Below, piece by piece: positions 44,407-55,058 of a DNA stretch of 64,000 nucleotides. How positions within the stretch are numbered: position 1 is the first letter of the stretch; the number at the start of each line of letters is the position of its first letter. Where the stretch lies: assembly GCA_030704615.1 (NCBI GenBank), contig CM060732.1, positions 1,610,001 to 1,674,000 of the forward strand, in the 5' to 3' direction. The notes beneath the pieces were generated by a model. It searched no databases and was not told where the DNA came from. It worked only from the letters and a program-made list of their open reading frames with translations. Position numbers and translations under genes: made by a program. This DNA comes from Takakia lepidozioides (Eukaryota; Streptophyta; Takakiopsida; Takakiales; Takakiaceae).

Positions 44407-45922
44407 GTGAAGATGAGGGAGGAATGGAGCCCTTGGTATACGACAATCCCAAACAATGTCAGTGCCACTGGAAGTGTTGAGTGCAACCTAGATGGATTAA
44501 AGTTTTCTTATCGTAAGGATCGGTTGCTCGCTCACCTCGGCTATAAAGGTGTGAAGAGCGCTGGGGTAGGTTTATGCCCCAAAGCATCTATGCGGGTAAA
44601 AAGCCATTTTACCCAGTGTGGAGGAAATATTCCAATGTCTTTGGATCTGGACATGACCTCTGAGCAGAACACTCCATCTTCCCGTCAGGATGCCCCGATT
44701 AGTATCCAGGGTGACTTTTGTGAGGCTTCGGGTGTCATTGGACAAGTGGGTTGTGCCGGAGCAACACCTGCTACAACACCTCTTTGTACCCCTATACAGG
44801 CTTGCACACGCATTGCAAATGTACAGAAACGTGATGTGGTCGGGCTTCACTCCTTCCCCCACGGAGTAGATGATTACGGCAACAATCCATGCAAAAAAGT
44901 CTTAACTTGTGTGCGAAAAGACAGTTGGATAAAAAATGGGCGCAATTTTTCTTCGAGGCCAACATACCATTTAATGTGGCAAGGCTTCCGGCATTTGTTT
45001 TTGCTGTTAGAGTAACCTCGGAGTTCAGATCCACGTACGTGCCTCCGACTTATCACAATCTCTGCACATGATTGCTAGAAGACGCTATGACCGAGCTTAC
45101 CCAAAATTTCAACGATAGGACGGGCGAGTGCCTTAGAAAATATGTAAGCACTATATGTGCCGATGGTTGGAGTTCTGTCACAAACAGACCGTTGTTCAAT
45201 GTCATGCTCGTATGTCCAGCTAGGGAACAATTCTTGGGATCGGTCGACACTAGCGGCAAGAAGAAAGATGGATGTTATCAATGCCAACTATTGACAGACT
45301 TCATCGAACAGGTCGGAAGTGATAGAATCGTGTAAATATGCACAGACAATGTCGCTAACATGAGAAACACTACAAACATGTTGTTGACACGTTATACCCA
45401 TATGTACTATCAAGGTTGTGCTGCTCATATCTTTGACCTCCTTTCGGAAGATTGGGGAAAAAAACAGTGAGTGAAACAACTTGTCAAGCAAGCGAAGACT
45501 GTTGTGTCGTTCATCCGCACACACCACATCCCTTTAGCAATATATAGGAGGCACGAACCCAAATACAGCCTCCGCAATCCAGGCGAAACTCATTTTGCCA
45601 CTAACTTCTTGATGGTGGATCGGTTGGTGACGGTGAAGAGTAGTCTGGAGCACACCATCATCGATCTTCAATGGGATACGTACACACGGATATTGCGGGA
45701 CTCCTGAAAAGCCAAGTCATTGGGCAAAAGTCGAAAAGTTCGAAATAGCATTCGCAGCGATGATTTCTGGAAGAAATGTGAAAACTTTGTTTATATGGTT
45801 GAGCCGGTGTTAATCGTCTTGCGGGAGTTTGATGGAAAGCAACCAGTAATGGGCAAGGCATGGTTACTAATGCAAAATCTTGAGAAGCACGTCCAATCCT
45901 TGAGGCATCATCCCTTAGAGAA
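44407..45922 (+). pseudogene. hAT transposase, DUF659 type (copy 2, C-terminus lost)
   Basis: The frame from 44407 reads a BED-like region in which the second finger Cys is replaced (CNLD), then YRKDRLLAHLGYK and GLCPK. The frame is open to 45015. The DUF659 core follows (ICADGWSSVTNRPLFNVML at 45150, then stops and shifts at 45335-45470). Unlike copy 1 it keeps the middle part: ETHFATNFLMVDRLVTVKSS (about 45585), then SDDFWKKCENFVYMVEPVL and PVMGKAWLLMQNLEKHV to about 45915. There it ends against a 120-bp-repeat linker, with 'aataaact(g/a)tgg' at the junction. The hAT dimerisation region is missing. The two copies are broken in different places, so both lesions postdate the duplication. Confidence 0.85.
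44797..44865 (-). pseudogene. PPR fragment inserted in transposase copy 2
   Basis: About 65 bases absent from the other copy (compare 15375-15395) read on the minus strand GEGVKPDHITFLYICNACAS, which fits a pentatricopeptide repeat ('G.KPD..TF...L.AC'). PPR proteins bind organellar RNA. A short insert of unrelated genic DNA is typical of filler at a repaired double-strand break. Confidence 0.6.
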
Positions 45923-47320
45923 TAAACTGTGGTTTTGGGTCCTAATGACTTTTGTTCACTATGAAATTTGGCACGCACGTTGCATATGTCGTCATTAGAC
46001 ACATGGTTCAAAAACAGAATGATAAAAAAATCATATGCACACAAAACACTATCCAACAGGTCCCAAAGTAATAGCACATCAAACGAAATTCATCCAACGG
46101 TTAAACGGATGGTTGCCCATCCAAAACATTTTTGTTTGTTTTCAAACTTTGTCAGTATGTTCGGTACACCCTCTCACAGGTCCCGGACTAATATGAGATC
46201 AATCGAAATTCATTCAAATGGCTGAACGGATGGTTGCCCATCCAAACGATTTTGGTCCGCTTTCAGACTTTGCCAGTGTGCTCAATGTACCATCTAAGAG
46301 GTCCCAGAATAATATGAGATGAAACGAAATTCGTCCAATGAGCCAACGGATGGTTGTCGAGTGTACCATCTGACAGGTCCTAAAGTAATATGAGATCAAT
46401 CAAAATTCATTCAATAGGCTAATGAGATGTTCATATGTAATCCAATTTTGTTCATTGCGAAAAAGAAATCATGTCATGGGTGAACGGCCAATGCACCCAT
46501 TGAACGGATGAGGTTGAGGCCCATCTTTTGCCCGCATGTGCTTGAATATGTGTGCAACACATGTGCGAGAACCAATAGAAGAAACAAACATTTGCCTCCC
46601 CAACCACGCCCTCGCCCTTCCACCAATTTACAATTAAATTGAATTTAAATGAATTTCAAGCAAATAAATAGGTTTACATTGTCTTTGATTGGGGTTTTCT
46701 ACTGTGTAACGATTTTATTTTTTGCTCAATCTTGTTCTCTGGCTTCTACCTTCCCACCGCTACATTCTTACAAAATTTTGGACCAAACAAAATTGATTTT
46801 TTCTTAAAGTGTTCACTTGGCTCAGTATTGCAGAACTCTTTATGAATAGTGCATGAAGCAGAAGACAAATCAAGTGTGGAATGTAAATTAGGGAATAAAC
46901 TGTGGTTTTGGGTCCTAATGACTTTTGTTCGCTATGAAATTTGACACGCACGTTACATATGCCGTCATTAGACATATGGCTAAAAAATGGAATGAAAAAA
47001 AAAAATCATGTGCACCCGAAATGCCGTCCAGCAAGTCCCAGAGTAATAGCACATCAAACGGAATTCATCCAACGGTTGAACGGATGGTTGCCCATCCAAA
47101 TCATTTTTGTTTGTTTTCAAACTTTGCCATTACGTTTGGTACACCCTCTCACATGTCCTTGACTAGTATGAGATCAATCCAAAATTCATTCGATGGCTGA
47201 ACGGATGGTTGCCCATCCGAACGATTTTGGTTTGCTTTCAGACTTTGCCAGTGTTATCAATGTACCATCTAAGAGTTCCCAGAGTAATATGAGATGAAAT
47301 GAAATTCGTCCAATGGGCGG
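45923..47320. repeat. 120-bp higher-order repeat interrupting the transposase
   Basis: Two rounds of linker plus 120-bp units (45925-46440 and 46450-47320). Near 46070 the unit reads ACATCAAACGAAATTCATCC without interruption: this is the unoccupied form of the target site of the nested hAT. Confidence 0.85.
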
Positions 47321-47499
47321 AAGAAAACGCGTTACGCTGTTCATGCAATTGAAATTTACAGGTGTCGCACATGTGTATTAACAAAATTGGTGCATATACA
47401 AAATTGGCGGAGTGCTATCAGTGTATTCCAGAAATTCAAGGTACAACAAAAATCCACATTGTCTATGTACTACGTTGCTACTCATTTGAATCCTCGTCG

Positions 47500-48010
47500 T
47501 CACTATCCGGGGACAAGGGATGTGATGTTGTGGCCTGATTTGCACTGCCAATACGGAGAGCCTGGGACCGTGATCTCGTAGTCAATGAGAAGCCAATGAC
47601 ATGTGATCAATTCTGACCAGCATCCGCTTACTTTGCGGCGAAAGTTGACTTTCTTGCAGAATCTCACGACGTGGCGAGGGTCAAAGACGTCCGTAATTCC
47701 GGCAATAATACGGTCAATACTGCGATCTGACATTGTAAACTCCGCGGACATGTCCACGTCGTTTGTTCGAATGTCATTGTGGACAGTGCCTTTATTGTTT
47801 CGAGACGTGTTTTAGTTCATCCTCTAACGTTCCAGATACTTGTTGCACCGGTGCCTCGGGCACGCCTAATATCATAGCATGGGGTACCGGTGCCTCGCGC
47901 ACGCCCAGTATCGTAGCCGGGGGTGTTCCAAACGTGTTTGGGATGTCGACGAAATGGTATTGCATCGTTGTGTTCCTCCTACTAGCAGTTTGCCAATTCA
48001 CTGGACGCAC
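47500..48010 (-). pseudogene. ORF2 relic inside the hAT insertion
   Basis: The minus strand reads VDIPNTFGTPPATIL and, after a frame change near 47780, VDMSAEFTMSDRSIDRII and GITDVFDP. These match DTFGIQPAATL and VDIDAEFAMPDCSIDLI of the ORF at 19501. Two extra copies of a proline-rich 'GVREAPVP' unit are inserted. Downstream an acidic end, PDSDDEDSNE, lies near 47490. It stands between the palindromes at 48125 and the repeats. Confidence 0.6.
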
Positions 48011-48075
48011 TCCACGTACAACATGGCTGCCAAGGTATACGGGATTTAGCCCTATAAGAGTGGTTCACCCCGCTG

Positions 48076-48106
<31 letters not shown>

Positions 48107-48124
48107 TTTTAATATATTTTTAAA

Positions 48125-48480
48125 ATAAAACGACCACCATATTATGGTGGTCGCTGGTTTTTTTAATAAATTTGTAAAATAAAGCGACTGCCAATTCTGG
48201 CGGTCGCTTGTTTTTTATATATTTTCAAAATTATGCGACCGCCAATACGGAGGTTGTTATTTTTATTAAAAAAAATTAGACCGCCAATGCGACCGCCAAT
48301 TTTTTTTTTTTTATATAAAAAAATTAAGCAAACGCCATGTTGGCGGTCGCTCTTATTTCTAAAATTCTGAAATATAAAGCGACCGCCAGAATTGGCGGTC
48401 GCTCTTATTTCTAAATTTCTGAAACATAAAGCGACCGCCAGAATTGGCGGTCGCTTTCATTTTATTATTTTTCAAAATGT
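48125..48480. repeat. Palindrome array inside the right hAT end
   Basis: Six or seven units, several degenerate, with spacers such as 'ttctaaa(a)ttctgaaa'. The last one reads GCGACCGCCAGAATTGGCGG. Smaller than the array at the other end. Confidence 0.85.
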
Positions 48481-48654
48481 ATATGCCATCGTCACCGTGT
48501 TGGCGACGTGGCTGCTTAAGTGGCAATATTTTACCTGATATTTTTTTTACCAGAATATTCCCGGAACCTGACGTGACGGAGGTCCCGTCAGCGTCAGGTC
48601 TGACGTGACCTGACGCTGACTAACGGACGTGACGCTGATAACCGGGATGGAGAA
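48480..48654 (-). mobile_element. hAT insertion, right terminus with target duplication
   Basis: The terminus is TGATAACCGGG (48636-48646) followed by ATGGAGAA (48647-48654), identical to the left duplication. The 160 bases inside match 13605-13760 in reverse, including the CAGCGTCAGGT hairpin and 'tggctgcttaagtggcaat'. Confidence 0.88.
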
Positions 48655-49505
48655 TGCTGCCATCATTTCTTCGATGACGTCGTTAATAAAGTGAGAGCCC
48701 TTGTCACTCACTATCTCCTTGGGGCATCCGAATCGGGAAATAATGTTCTCGTAAATAAAAGAGGCGGTTACCTGGGCGTTGGCCCTCTTGACCGCCTTGG
48801 CCTTTGCCCACTTGGTCAGATACTCAGTGGCTACGATGATGTAGCGATTTTGTCGACTTGAAGCGGGGTGTACTTCCCCTACGTAGTCGATTCCCCACTT
48901 CTTAAACATAGCAAGGGGGAGAGTGGGAACTAACGGCATTCCAAGCTTGTTATCCCTTTTAGCGTACCTCTGGCAAGAGTTGCATTTTCGCACATGTATG
49001 TGCGCATCTTTGAACATAGAGGGCCAGTAATATCCTGCCCTCAAAATCTTTTGGACCGTGAGTCGCCCTGCAAAGTGTCCTCCACATATGCTGTCATGAG
49101 CTGACTCTAAAATATGGGGAACCTCCACTGGAGTGACGCATCGCCTCAAGAGTCCATCCAATCCCCTCCTATAAAGTTGCCCTCCCACAAGGGCAAACTT
49201 CATACTGCGTAATCGAAGTCGTCTTCGTGCGTGTCGATCCATTCTTGTAGGAAATTCCAGGGTGCTAAGATACTGAGCAATGTGCTCGTACCAAGGAGGA
49301 ACCGTCTCAATCGAGAATAAGAAGGCATCCGGAAAATCATCGTCGATAGGCTCATCCCCCATCTTCTCTGTCAACCGCGAGAGATGGTCGGCCTGGGCGT
49401 TCAGCCTTCCCGGTTTGTAGACTACCTTGTAATCGAATTCCTGAAGTAAAATGACCCATCTTGCTATTCTCCCTATCAAGTCAGGTTTGTTGATCAAAGT
49501 ATCGC
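48655..49505 (-). pseudogene. Ty3/gypsy RNase H end and integrase N-terminal half
   Basis: The minus-strand frame starts with the last part of RNase H (LINKPDLIGRIARWVILLQE and GRLNAQADHLSRL). After an acidic linker the integrase has its zinc finger (ESAHDSICGGHF, later HVRKCNSCQRY), then the first catalytic Asp in WGIDYVGEV and the second in VSDKGSHF. The frame runs into the hAT terminus at 48654, before the catalytic Glu. A frameshift near 49500 separates it from the RT frame. Confidence 0.92.
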
Positions 49506-50728
49506 AATGCCATGTGATCAACAAAAAATGTAAATGGGGTCTCCAATAAATAATGTCGATATTTCTTCACGGCAAAAATCATTCCCAGAGCCTCTCGCTC
49601 CGTGGTGCTGTACCTAGTCTTAGCGAATGTCAGCTGTCGATTGGCGAAAGATATCGGATGATCATGGCCATCAGCGTCTGGCTGACAAAGGGCATATCCT
49701 ACCGCCACCGCTGAAGCATCAACATAAACATGAAAATGCGTGTTCCAATCCGGAGCCGCCAAGACTGGTGCAGACACCAACCGTTCCTTGAGCATTTCAA
49801 AAGACTCCTGACTCCCTGCATCCCAGGAGAATACCTGGTTCTTTCTCAATAGTCGAGTCAGAGGTAATGCCTCTGCTGCATACTTATCCATAAATTTCCT
49901 ATACCACCTTGTGTGGCCAAGGAATCCCTTCACTTTGGACGACATCTCTGGTGCGGGAAGTTCGACAATGGCGCTTACTTTTGTTGGGTCTGTCGCCACG
50001 CCGTCTCTGGACACTATATGTCCCAGGAGCAGTCCATGTGTGACTGCGAATACGCACTTCATTGGATTGAGAGATATCCCATTTTCTCTGCACTGGATGA
50101 AGCATTCTTGTAGTGCCACAACGTGATCCTTCGCATCCCCGTTGCAACAAAAGTCATCTAAGAAAATGACTAGATTCTTTCTCACAATGTCCGAGAAAGC
50201 ATACGTCATGACCCTCTGAAATGTCAGGGGTGCGTTGCACAAGCCAAAGGGCATCCTTGTGTAGGCAAATGTTCCCCAGGGTGAGGTGAATGTGGTCTTC
50301 AGCACATCTTTCGGGTCGATCAACACTTGATTGTAGCCCGAGAATCCATCCATAAAAGAGTAGAGTTCCTTCTCTGCTACCTCTTCCACTAATGTGTTTA
50401 TAAACGGCAAGGGAAAATGATCCTTGTGCATTACCTTGTTAAGGGGGCGGAAGTCCACGCATACCCTTAATCCTCCGTTCTTTTTTCGAATGATCACCAT
50501 GGGGGACACCCAGGCTGATGTCTCCACTGGAAAGATAAACTCAGCGGCTAGCAGTTTTTCGATTTCTGCTTTGATGAGAAGAGCTAGATTGGGATTCACC
50601 CTCCTTTCTCGTTGTCGTCGTGGTGTAGCTCCCGGAATCAGGGGAATAGAGTGCATGGCCACATAAGAGGGCACCCCTTTCAACTCGGTGTAGGACCACG
50701 CGAAGATGTCTCTAAATTCTTTGAACAA
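49481..50728 (-). pseudogene. Ty3/gypsy reverse transcriptase and RNase H
   Basis: A 415-codon frame. RT motifs appear in order: INKAEIEKLLA-like start (LLIKAEIEKLLAAEFI), VCVDFRPLNKV, FSGYNQV, MPFGLCNAPLTFQRVM, and the catalytic box VIFLDDFCC near residue 193 (YLDD-type with both Asp kept). LLGHIVSRDGV and the thumb region follow. RNase H starts around FHVYVDASAVAVGYAL and includes TEREALGMIFAVKKYRHYLL. The frame ends near 49490 where the next frame takes over. The polymerase core has no stop, so this copy is fairly young. Confidence 0.95.
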
Positions 50729-50734
50729 GCCCGT

Positions 50735-51174
50735 TGGTCAGCTAGTCTGATAGTTAATGGAGATTCCCCTGTCATGTTCAATCCTAATTTTGACAAGGTG
50801 GAGAGTGGCATGATGTTGACTGAGCTCCCATCATCCACTAAACAACGTCGTATCAGACGGTCTGCAATCTCCACTTCTATTTCTACTGGGCCCGGATCGA
50901 CATGGGCGTTAATGTGGTGGGTCTAAGCAAAAGTACCTACTCGCTTCCTCACCAAGGATGCCTTGAGCGCATGTCGGACTGTTGGTGCCAGTGCTATGAG
51001 TTGGGCAAATGTAATGTTTGCCTGAATGTGGCGCAAGTCTTCCATTAGATTATACGGCTCCAACTCATCGGTGAAGCGCATAGTGGAGTGTGTTCTCCTT
51101 TTGGGAAGCTTCGCTGGTGCTACTGGTCGATTGGCCAGACTCTTTGTTCTAGATGTCAAAAGTGGTCGAGACAT
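50735..51174 (-). pseudogene. Ty3/gypsy protease
   Basis: The minus-strand frame 51174 to 50680 has one in-frame TAG near 50923. The active-site region is RCLVDDGSSVNIMPLSTL (Asp-Asp-Gly in place of Asp-Thr/Ser-Gly), followed by LGLNMTGESPLTIRLADQ. After about 50745 the expected end of the protease and the linker to RT are missing. The RT frame begins almost at once at 50728, so a deletion lies here. Confidence 0.8.
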
Positions 51175-51741
51175 GGTTGGCCGGACTGCCAGAGATTTGG
51201 TCTCTGCAAATGCTACCTCCTTCTCTTTGGTATGGGTCCTCCCTGAGTACAGTTTCCGCCACCTTCCGTGCGTCTGACTTCATGACTTTAAAGTTCAGAT
51301 CTTCTTGTTCTGATGCCGATGTGGCTGACTCCGACGCCACATACCCAGGGCCTTTCCCTAGCGTATCTGTTGCTGTCGGGTCATTACTGCATAGCTACCT
51401 TCATCTGGGTTAGCCTGCGTAGTTTGAGTGGCGCCGAGCTCACTGGAAATCCAATTGACTTGGTGTTGCGTCTCCTGTTGACGGGACAACTGACCGGGAT
51501 GCATACTGGCCTGTTGCCGGGATGGCGCTGAAGTGGACGCCTGCTGCCCTCCCTGCACCCTTACATCCTGAGGGGGAGACCACATATTAGAAGAACCCTG
51601 GGCTATCTGAGCCGCAAGATTTGAATAGGCTGCTCGGGAATTTTGTCCCATAGCTGCATTGCCCCCAGAATATGATGGGCCTGCCTGATCTGTTCTAGGC
51701 CGTTGCGCTATCTGCGTTGGAGTAGCAAAATATATGTTATG
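51149..51741 (-). pseudogene. Gag-pol linker region, decayed
   Basis: Minus-strand pieces in at least two frames: a Gln/Ser-rich part (SRQQASMHPGQLSRQQETQH, 51358-51651) and an acidic/basic part (LNFKVMKSDARKVAETVLRE, 51149-51340). Composition is that of the spacer between zinc knuckles and protease. No domain is visible. Confidence 0.55.
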
Positions 51742-52270
51742 CTATTGTGGTAGAGGGTTGGGTGGTTCAGTGGTATACTCATCCGGGAAGGGTGCTCGCT
51801 GCCCTTCCAAATTCCTCTCTACTTGTTGAATGGTGGCCAACGTAGGCTGGTCCACTTGTCTATGAGGACATTTGTCCAAGGGGTGACCTCGTTGGCCACA
51901 GTGCAAACACACAATGTCACTCCAACAATTTTCAGTTGGGTGAGTGGTTCTTCCGCACTTTTGACATCCTCTACGGGGTTGATTGAATTGCCTTTTTGGT
52001 TTATCTTGATAAGTTGGGTTCCGGCTTACCTGCCTTTCCCGAATGGGATAAGGACAGTGTTGAGACGCATGTCCCGAGTTGTTGCAATTGGAACACCATA
52101 CCTTGGCCGGGTTGGGGCCAGACTCTCCAACTGGGGCCGCATCTCGGTACCCCACATAGCTGGTAATCTGCTGACCGATTGAGCTTATGCGGTCGCCCAT
52201 TGTTTCAATGGTCTTGATGAGAGAAGTGACTTGTGCCTCTAGATGGCCCACTCGCAAATTGGATTGCCCG
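51742..52270 (-). pseudogene. Gag nucleocapsid with three zinc knuckles
   Basis: The 171-codon frame starts in a short coiled stretch (VGHLEAQVTSLIKTIETMG) and carries three C-x2-C-x4-H-x4-C knuckles: CSNCNNSGHASQHC, CQKCGRTTHPTENC and CLHCGQRGHPLDKC. These bind element RNA in the virus-like particle. The frame is shifted relative to the capsid frame; the switch is near 52275. Confidence 0.9.
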
Positions 52271-53356
52271 CTTGAATATGCCTGTGAGTTGGTAGGAACA
52301 ACATTCGTGTATTTGCGGCACCGTTGGCGCTACTACGGGTGTCGGGGACGCTGCTAGGGCGTAGGGTCTCACTCCTCCTACATAAGATGGCGTGTAATGC
52401 AACGCGGGCTGGATTACTGCTAATGGTGCCGGTTCCTGCGCGGGCTCGATTGAAATGTACGATGGTAGAGCAAAGTTGGGCATCTTAGCTCGTTGTACTT
52501 GGCGATGCATGTTGTCGAATTCCTTGCCCACTTGTATGGCATCAACCAATGTTGCAGGTCTTTGCTGCAAAACATGAAAGTGAGTGGCCTCTTGTAATCC
52601 ACTCAAAAAACAATCTTTGAGTACCCCATCATCTAAGGGGGTCAAAGGGTTTTGGAGTCGCATTAGTTCCCTAAATCGCATTTCAAAGTCTGCTACCTCC
52701 TCTGTGGGGCCTTGGCGAATCCTTGCCAGTGCCATCAAGACACTGGTGAACTGGTGGACTGCCCGAAAATGATCTAGAAATGCGTCCCGAATCTGCTGCC
52801 AAGTAATAAATATACCTGGAGCCTGTTGCCAATACCAAGTAGATGCTCTTCCCCTCTTGGTTGTGGGAAACCATATCAGCCAATAGGCATCATTTAGTGC
52901 TTGGTTAGAGTAGCAACATTGAATGAAGCTTTTCACATGATATTCTGGATTTTCATGTGCTTCCTCGGAGAACCAAGGCAGATGCCTGGGCAATGTGAGC
53001 GGGGGTAAACCTGCTGGAACCACAATGGGTACCTCAGAAGGTCCTGGAATATGTGCCGTGATTGACACTGATGACAGCGAAGGACTCCTTGACCTGGCCG
53101 GTGGGGTATAAGGGGGACTAGATATAGGGGAAACCACTCGTGAACACTCGATGTCCAAAGAACTTTCAGTGTTCTCTCCTTCCCACTCTATCTTTCCCAA
53201 ACTTCTAGTTTTTGAGTCTGACTCTGGACTCAAGTCTGGGTTTTTCCCTAGCAAATGATCACGGACGGCTTCTCTAGCCAGTCTTCTCTGTAACCTGGTA
53301 TCAAACGATATGCTATCCAGGCTTGGGAGTGTGTCTCTCGATCCTAAGCTAGACAT
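52205..53356 (-). pseudogene. Gag capsid (retrotransposon gag domain)
   Basis: 383 codons. Residues 1-135 are Ser/Pro-rich. The retrotransposon gag domain (about 140-290) has the features ASTWYWQQAP, ITWQQIRDAFLDHF and LARIRQGPTEEVADFEMRF, then CFLSGLQEATHFHVLQ. The start at 53356 is 5 bases after the stop of the leader ORF before it, in another frame. The last 20 codons are out of frame with the nucleocapsid. Confidence 0.9.
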
Positions 53357-53360
53357 ACAC

Positions 53361-53915
53361 TCAATGTTGTACCGACGAGGATTCTCCTGTCTCAGTCTGT
53401 ACTGAAGGACCTATATTTCCTTGAACTACCATGTCAAGAGTAAACGAGGTCAAATCTGCATACCTTCCATGAAACCGTGGTGATGGAGGCACGTCAGTGT
53501 GCAATCGATGGTGCATTAAGGGATAACCAACCGGCCAAGGTCCTTCACAATGCGAGCACTCGGATCGGAGTATCAGATGCTGGCTTGCAAAGAACTGGCA
53601 AGACTCACAATGAGTAAAGAAATCAACTTGCCACCTTAAGTGGGCTAGGAGGGATGATCTCGGGTGTAGTGCTCCCAAGTAAATACCTGGGCAGGGACAA
53701 CCCGGAAACACAAATCTGTCTGGGCACCAATAAAAGTTTTGAGTGGTGCCATCTGGAAGAATTCGGGTATTCCAAACTCTCTCGTCAATCCAACGTTTCT
53801 TATGCATTTTCTTCTCTCCCAGATACCGGATATATTCTTTGATCCTCTCCCGGGTAGATAAGGGTTTGTGGAAAAACCGATGTCGAATGCGCTTCACTTT
53901 TTCGTTAAAGGACAT
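53361..53915 (-). CDS. Gypsy leader ORF B (unknown, paired-Cys motif)
   Basis: An open frame of 184 codons between the 5' LTR and gag. The N-terminus is basic (HRFFHKPLSTRERIKEYIRY). The middle has HLRWQVDFFTHCESCQFF followed 15 residues later by CSHC, a possible zinc-binding set. The C-terminus is Ser/Thr-rich. HL.WQV...C..C recurs in leader ORF A, so the two are probably paralogues. No known family is recognised. It has no stop, unlike most ORFs here, and ends 5 bases before the gag ATG. Confidence 0.6.
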   Translation of the reverse strand: MSFNEKVKRIRHRFFHKPLSTRERIKEYIRYLGEKKMHKKRWIDERVWNTRILPDGTTQNFYWCPDRFVFPGCPCPGIYLGALHPRSSLLAHLRWQVDFFTHCESCQFFASQHLILRSECSHCEGPWPVGYPLMHHRLHTDVPPSPRFHGRYADLTSFTLDMVVQGNIGPSVQTETGESSSVQH

Positions 53916-54104
53916 GCCAGCTTTTTAATTGTGCTTAACAATTCCACACTTGTTTGCACACTGCGTTAATCAAGGAATGATGAGATGAACATAATGTAGC
54001 CTGGCTGGTTTAATACAACAGGGCATAACCGCCTCTCACTACTGCATCCCACCCAAAATGGAGACTCAGGACCTCTCACGCTAGAAGTTCCTGAAATCTC
54101 CACA

Positions 54105-55058
54105 CTAATCACTCAAATCTGGGCGACTACTGGAGGCGGGCTCATCCCCGTCCTCCTCTGAGGAAGTGTACTCAGTAGGTCCACTCGGGGCACTCTCTAC
54201 TGAAGAAGCCGCATGTACCACGCGATGTGGTAACCAAGGCAGATATGCCCGAGGAGTCCTCAGGCCAAAAGGAAAGGCTGCTGGCTGGGCTGGGTCCAAC
54301 GGAATCAACCTACGAACTGTAGCAGGTGGTGCAAAGAAAGAACTCTCTGCTGGCCGGTCTCTAACTGTGTGTAGCAATGACAATGAACCAGACGTAATCA
54401 ACTCACGGATAAGGGACGCTGGTGTGGTCCCTCGGTGATAATATCGGGGCGGCAGGAAGGGTCAACACGACCTCCTCGGATGTGGGAGACTCTCGCCCTT
54501 GATCCCGCTCTCTCCTAGTCCTACCCCAATCAGCCAATCCACAAAGGCGGGGCGATGGCCGCAAAGAGCACGTCCTACGCACTCTCTCAAAGGGGCCGAT
54601 CGTCGAATTGTCCTGTTGTGCGTATACAGCAGGGTGTCGGTGACGGTGCGGCACAGCGCACAACAGGCCAAATAAGACACCTGCCAAGCAAGATGGACCT
54701 CAAGGTCCGAGTCAAAATGAATATAAGCGAGGAAAGGTGGATGGCAACAACCCGGCCAACGGGTGTTGAATCGGAAGAATGTGGAGATGGGAGCCGTCCG
54801 GGCTCCAAGGCCTCGGGGTCCCACTCGGGCAGAGATCCAATACTCTCGATACTCCTCTGCAATGGTCAAGATGCGTCGTCGCATCAATCTGCAAATTATT
54901 GTGGCCTCTGGGCCAGGCACGTCTCCAGTCCTGGTGCCGGAGATAATGCGATAGAGTCCGATCACGCGGTACTCAAAGAAATGCTCCCGGCGGGGAGCCC
55001 CAGACGATGTAGCCATACTGCAACTCAAGGAGATCCATGAGGTTAGCTCAATGCACAC
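54105..55058 (-). pseudogene. Gypsy leader ORF A (unknown), one in-frame stop
   Basis: The frame from 55058 reads 198 codons to a TGA at 54462-54464 and continues in the same frame to 54105, so the original protein was about 317 residues. A start at the second Met (ATSSGAPRREHFFEYRVIGL) is plausible. Near residue 128 it has LEVHLAWQVSYLACCALC, the motif shared with leader ORF B. The part after the stop is Pro-rich and ends acidic (SSEEDGDEPASSS). Function unknown; position before gag recalls accessory ORFs of other plant gypsy groups. Confidence 0.55.

Noticed and set aside
42974-48646. A single hAT element with two CCCGG ends
   Set aside because: The flanks do not match (ACATCAAA against ATGGAGAA). 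Each end pairs better with a CCTAG end elsewhere.
38324-48646. Mutator-like element with a 9-bp duplication (GATGGAGAA)
   Set aside because: Taking the extra G as the last base of the element aligns both termini over 11 bases with two differences and leaves an 8-bp duplication, which agrees with the hAT transposase inside.
54555-55040. Plus-strand 161-codon ORF opposite gypsy leader ORF A
   Set aside because: The minus frame has the shared HL.WQV...C..C motif and the orientation of the element. The plus frame shows no domain.
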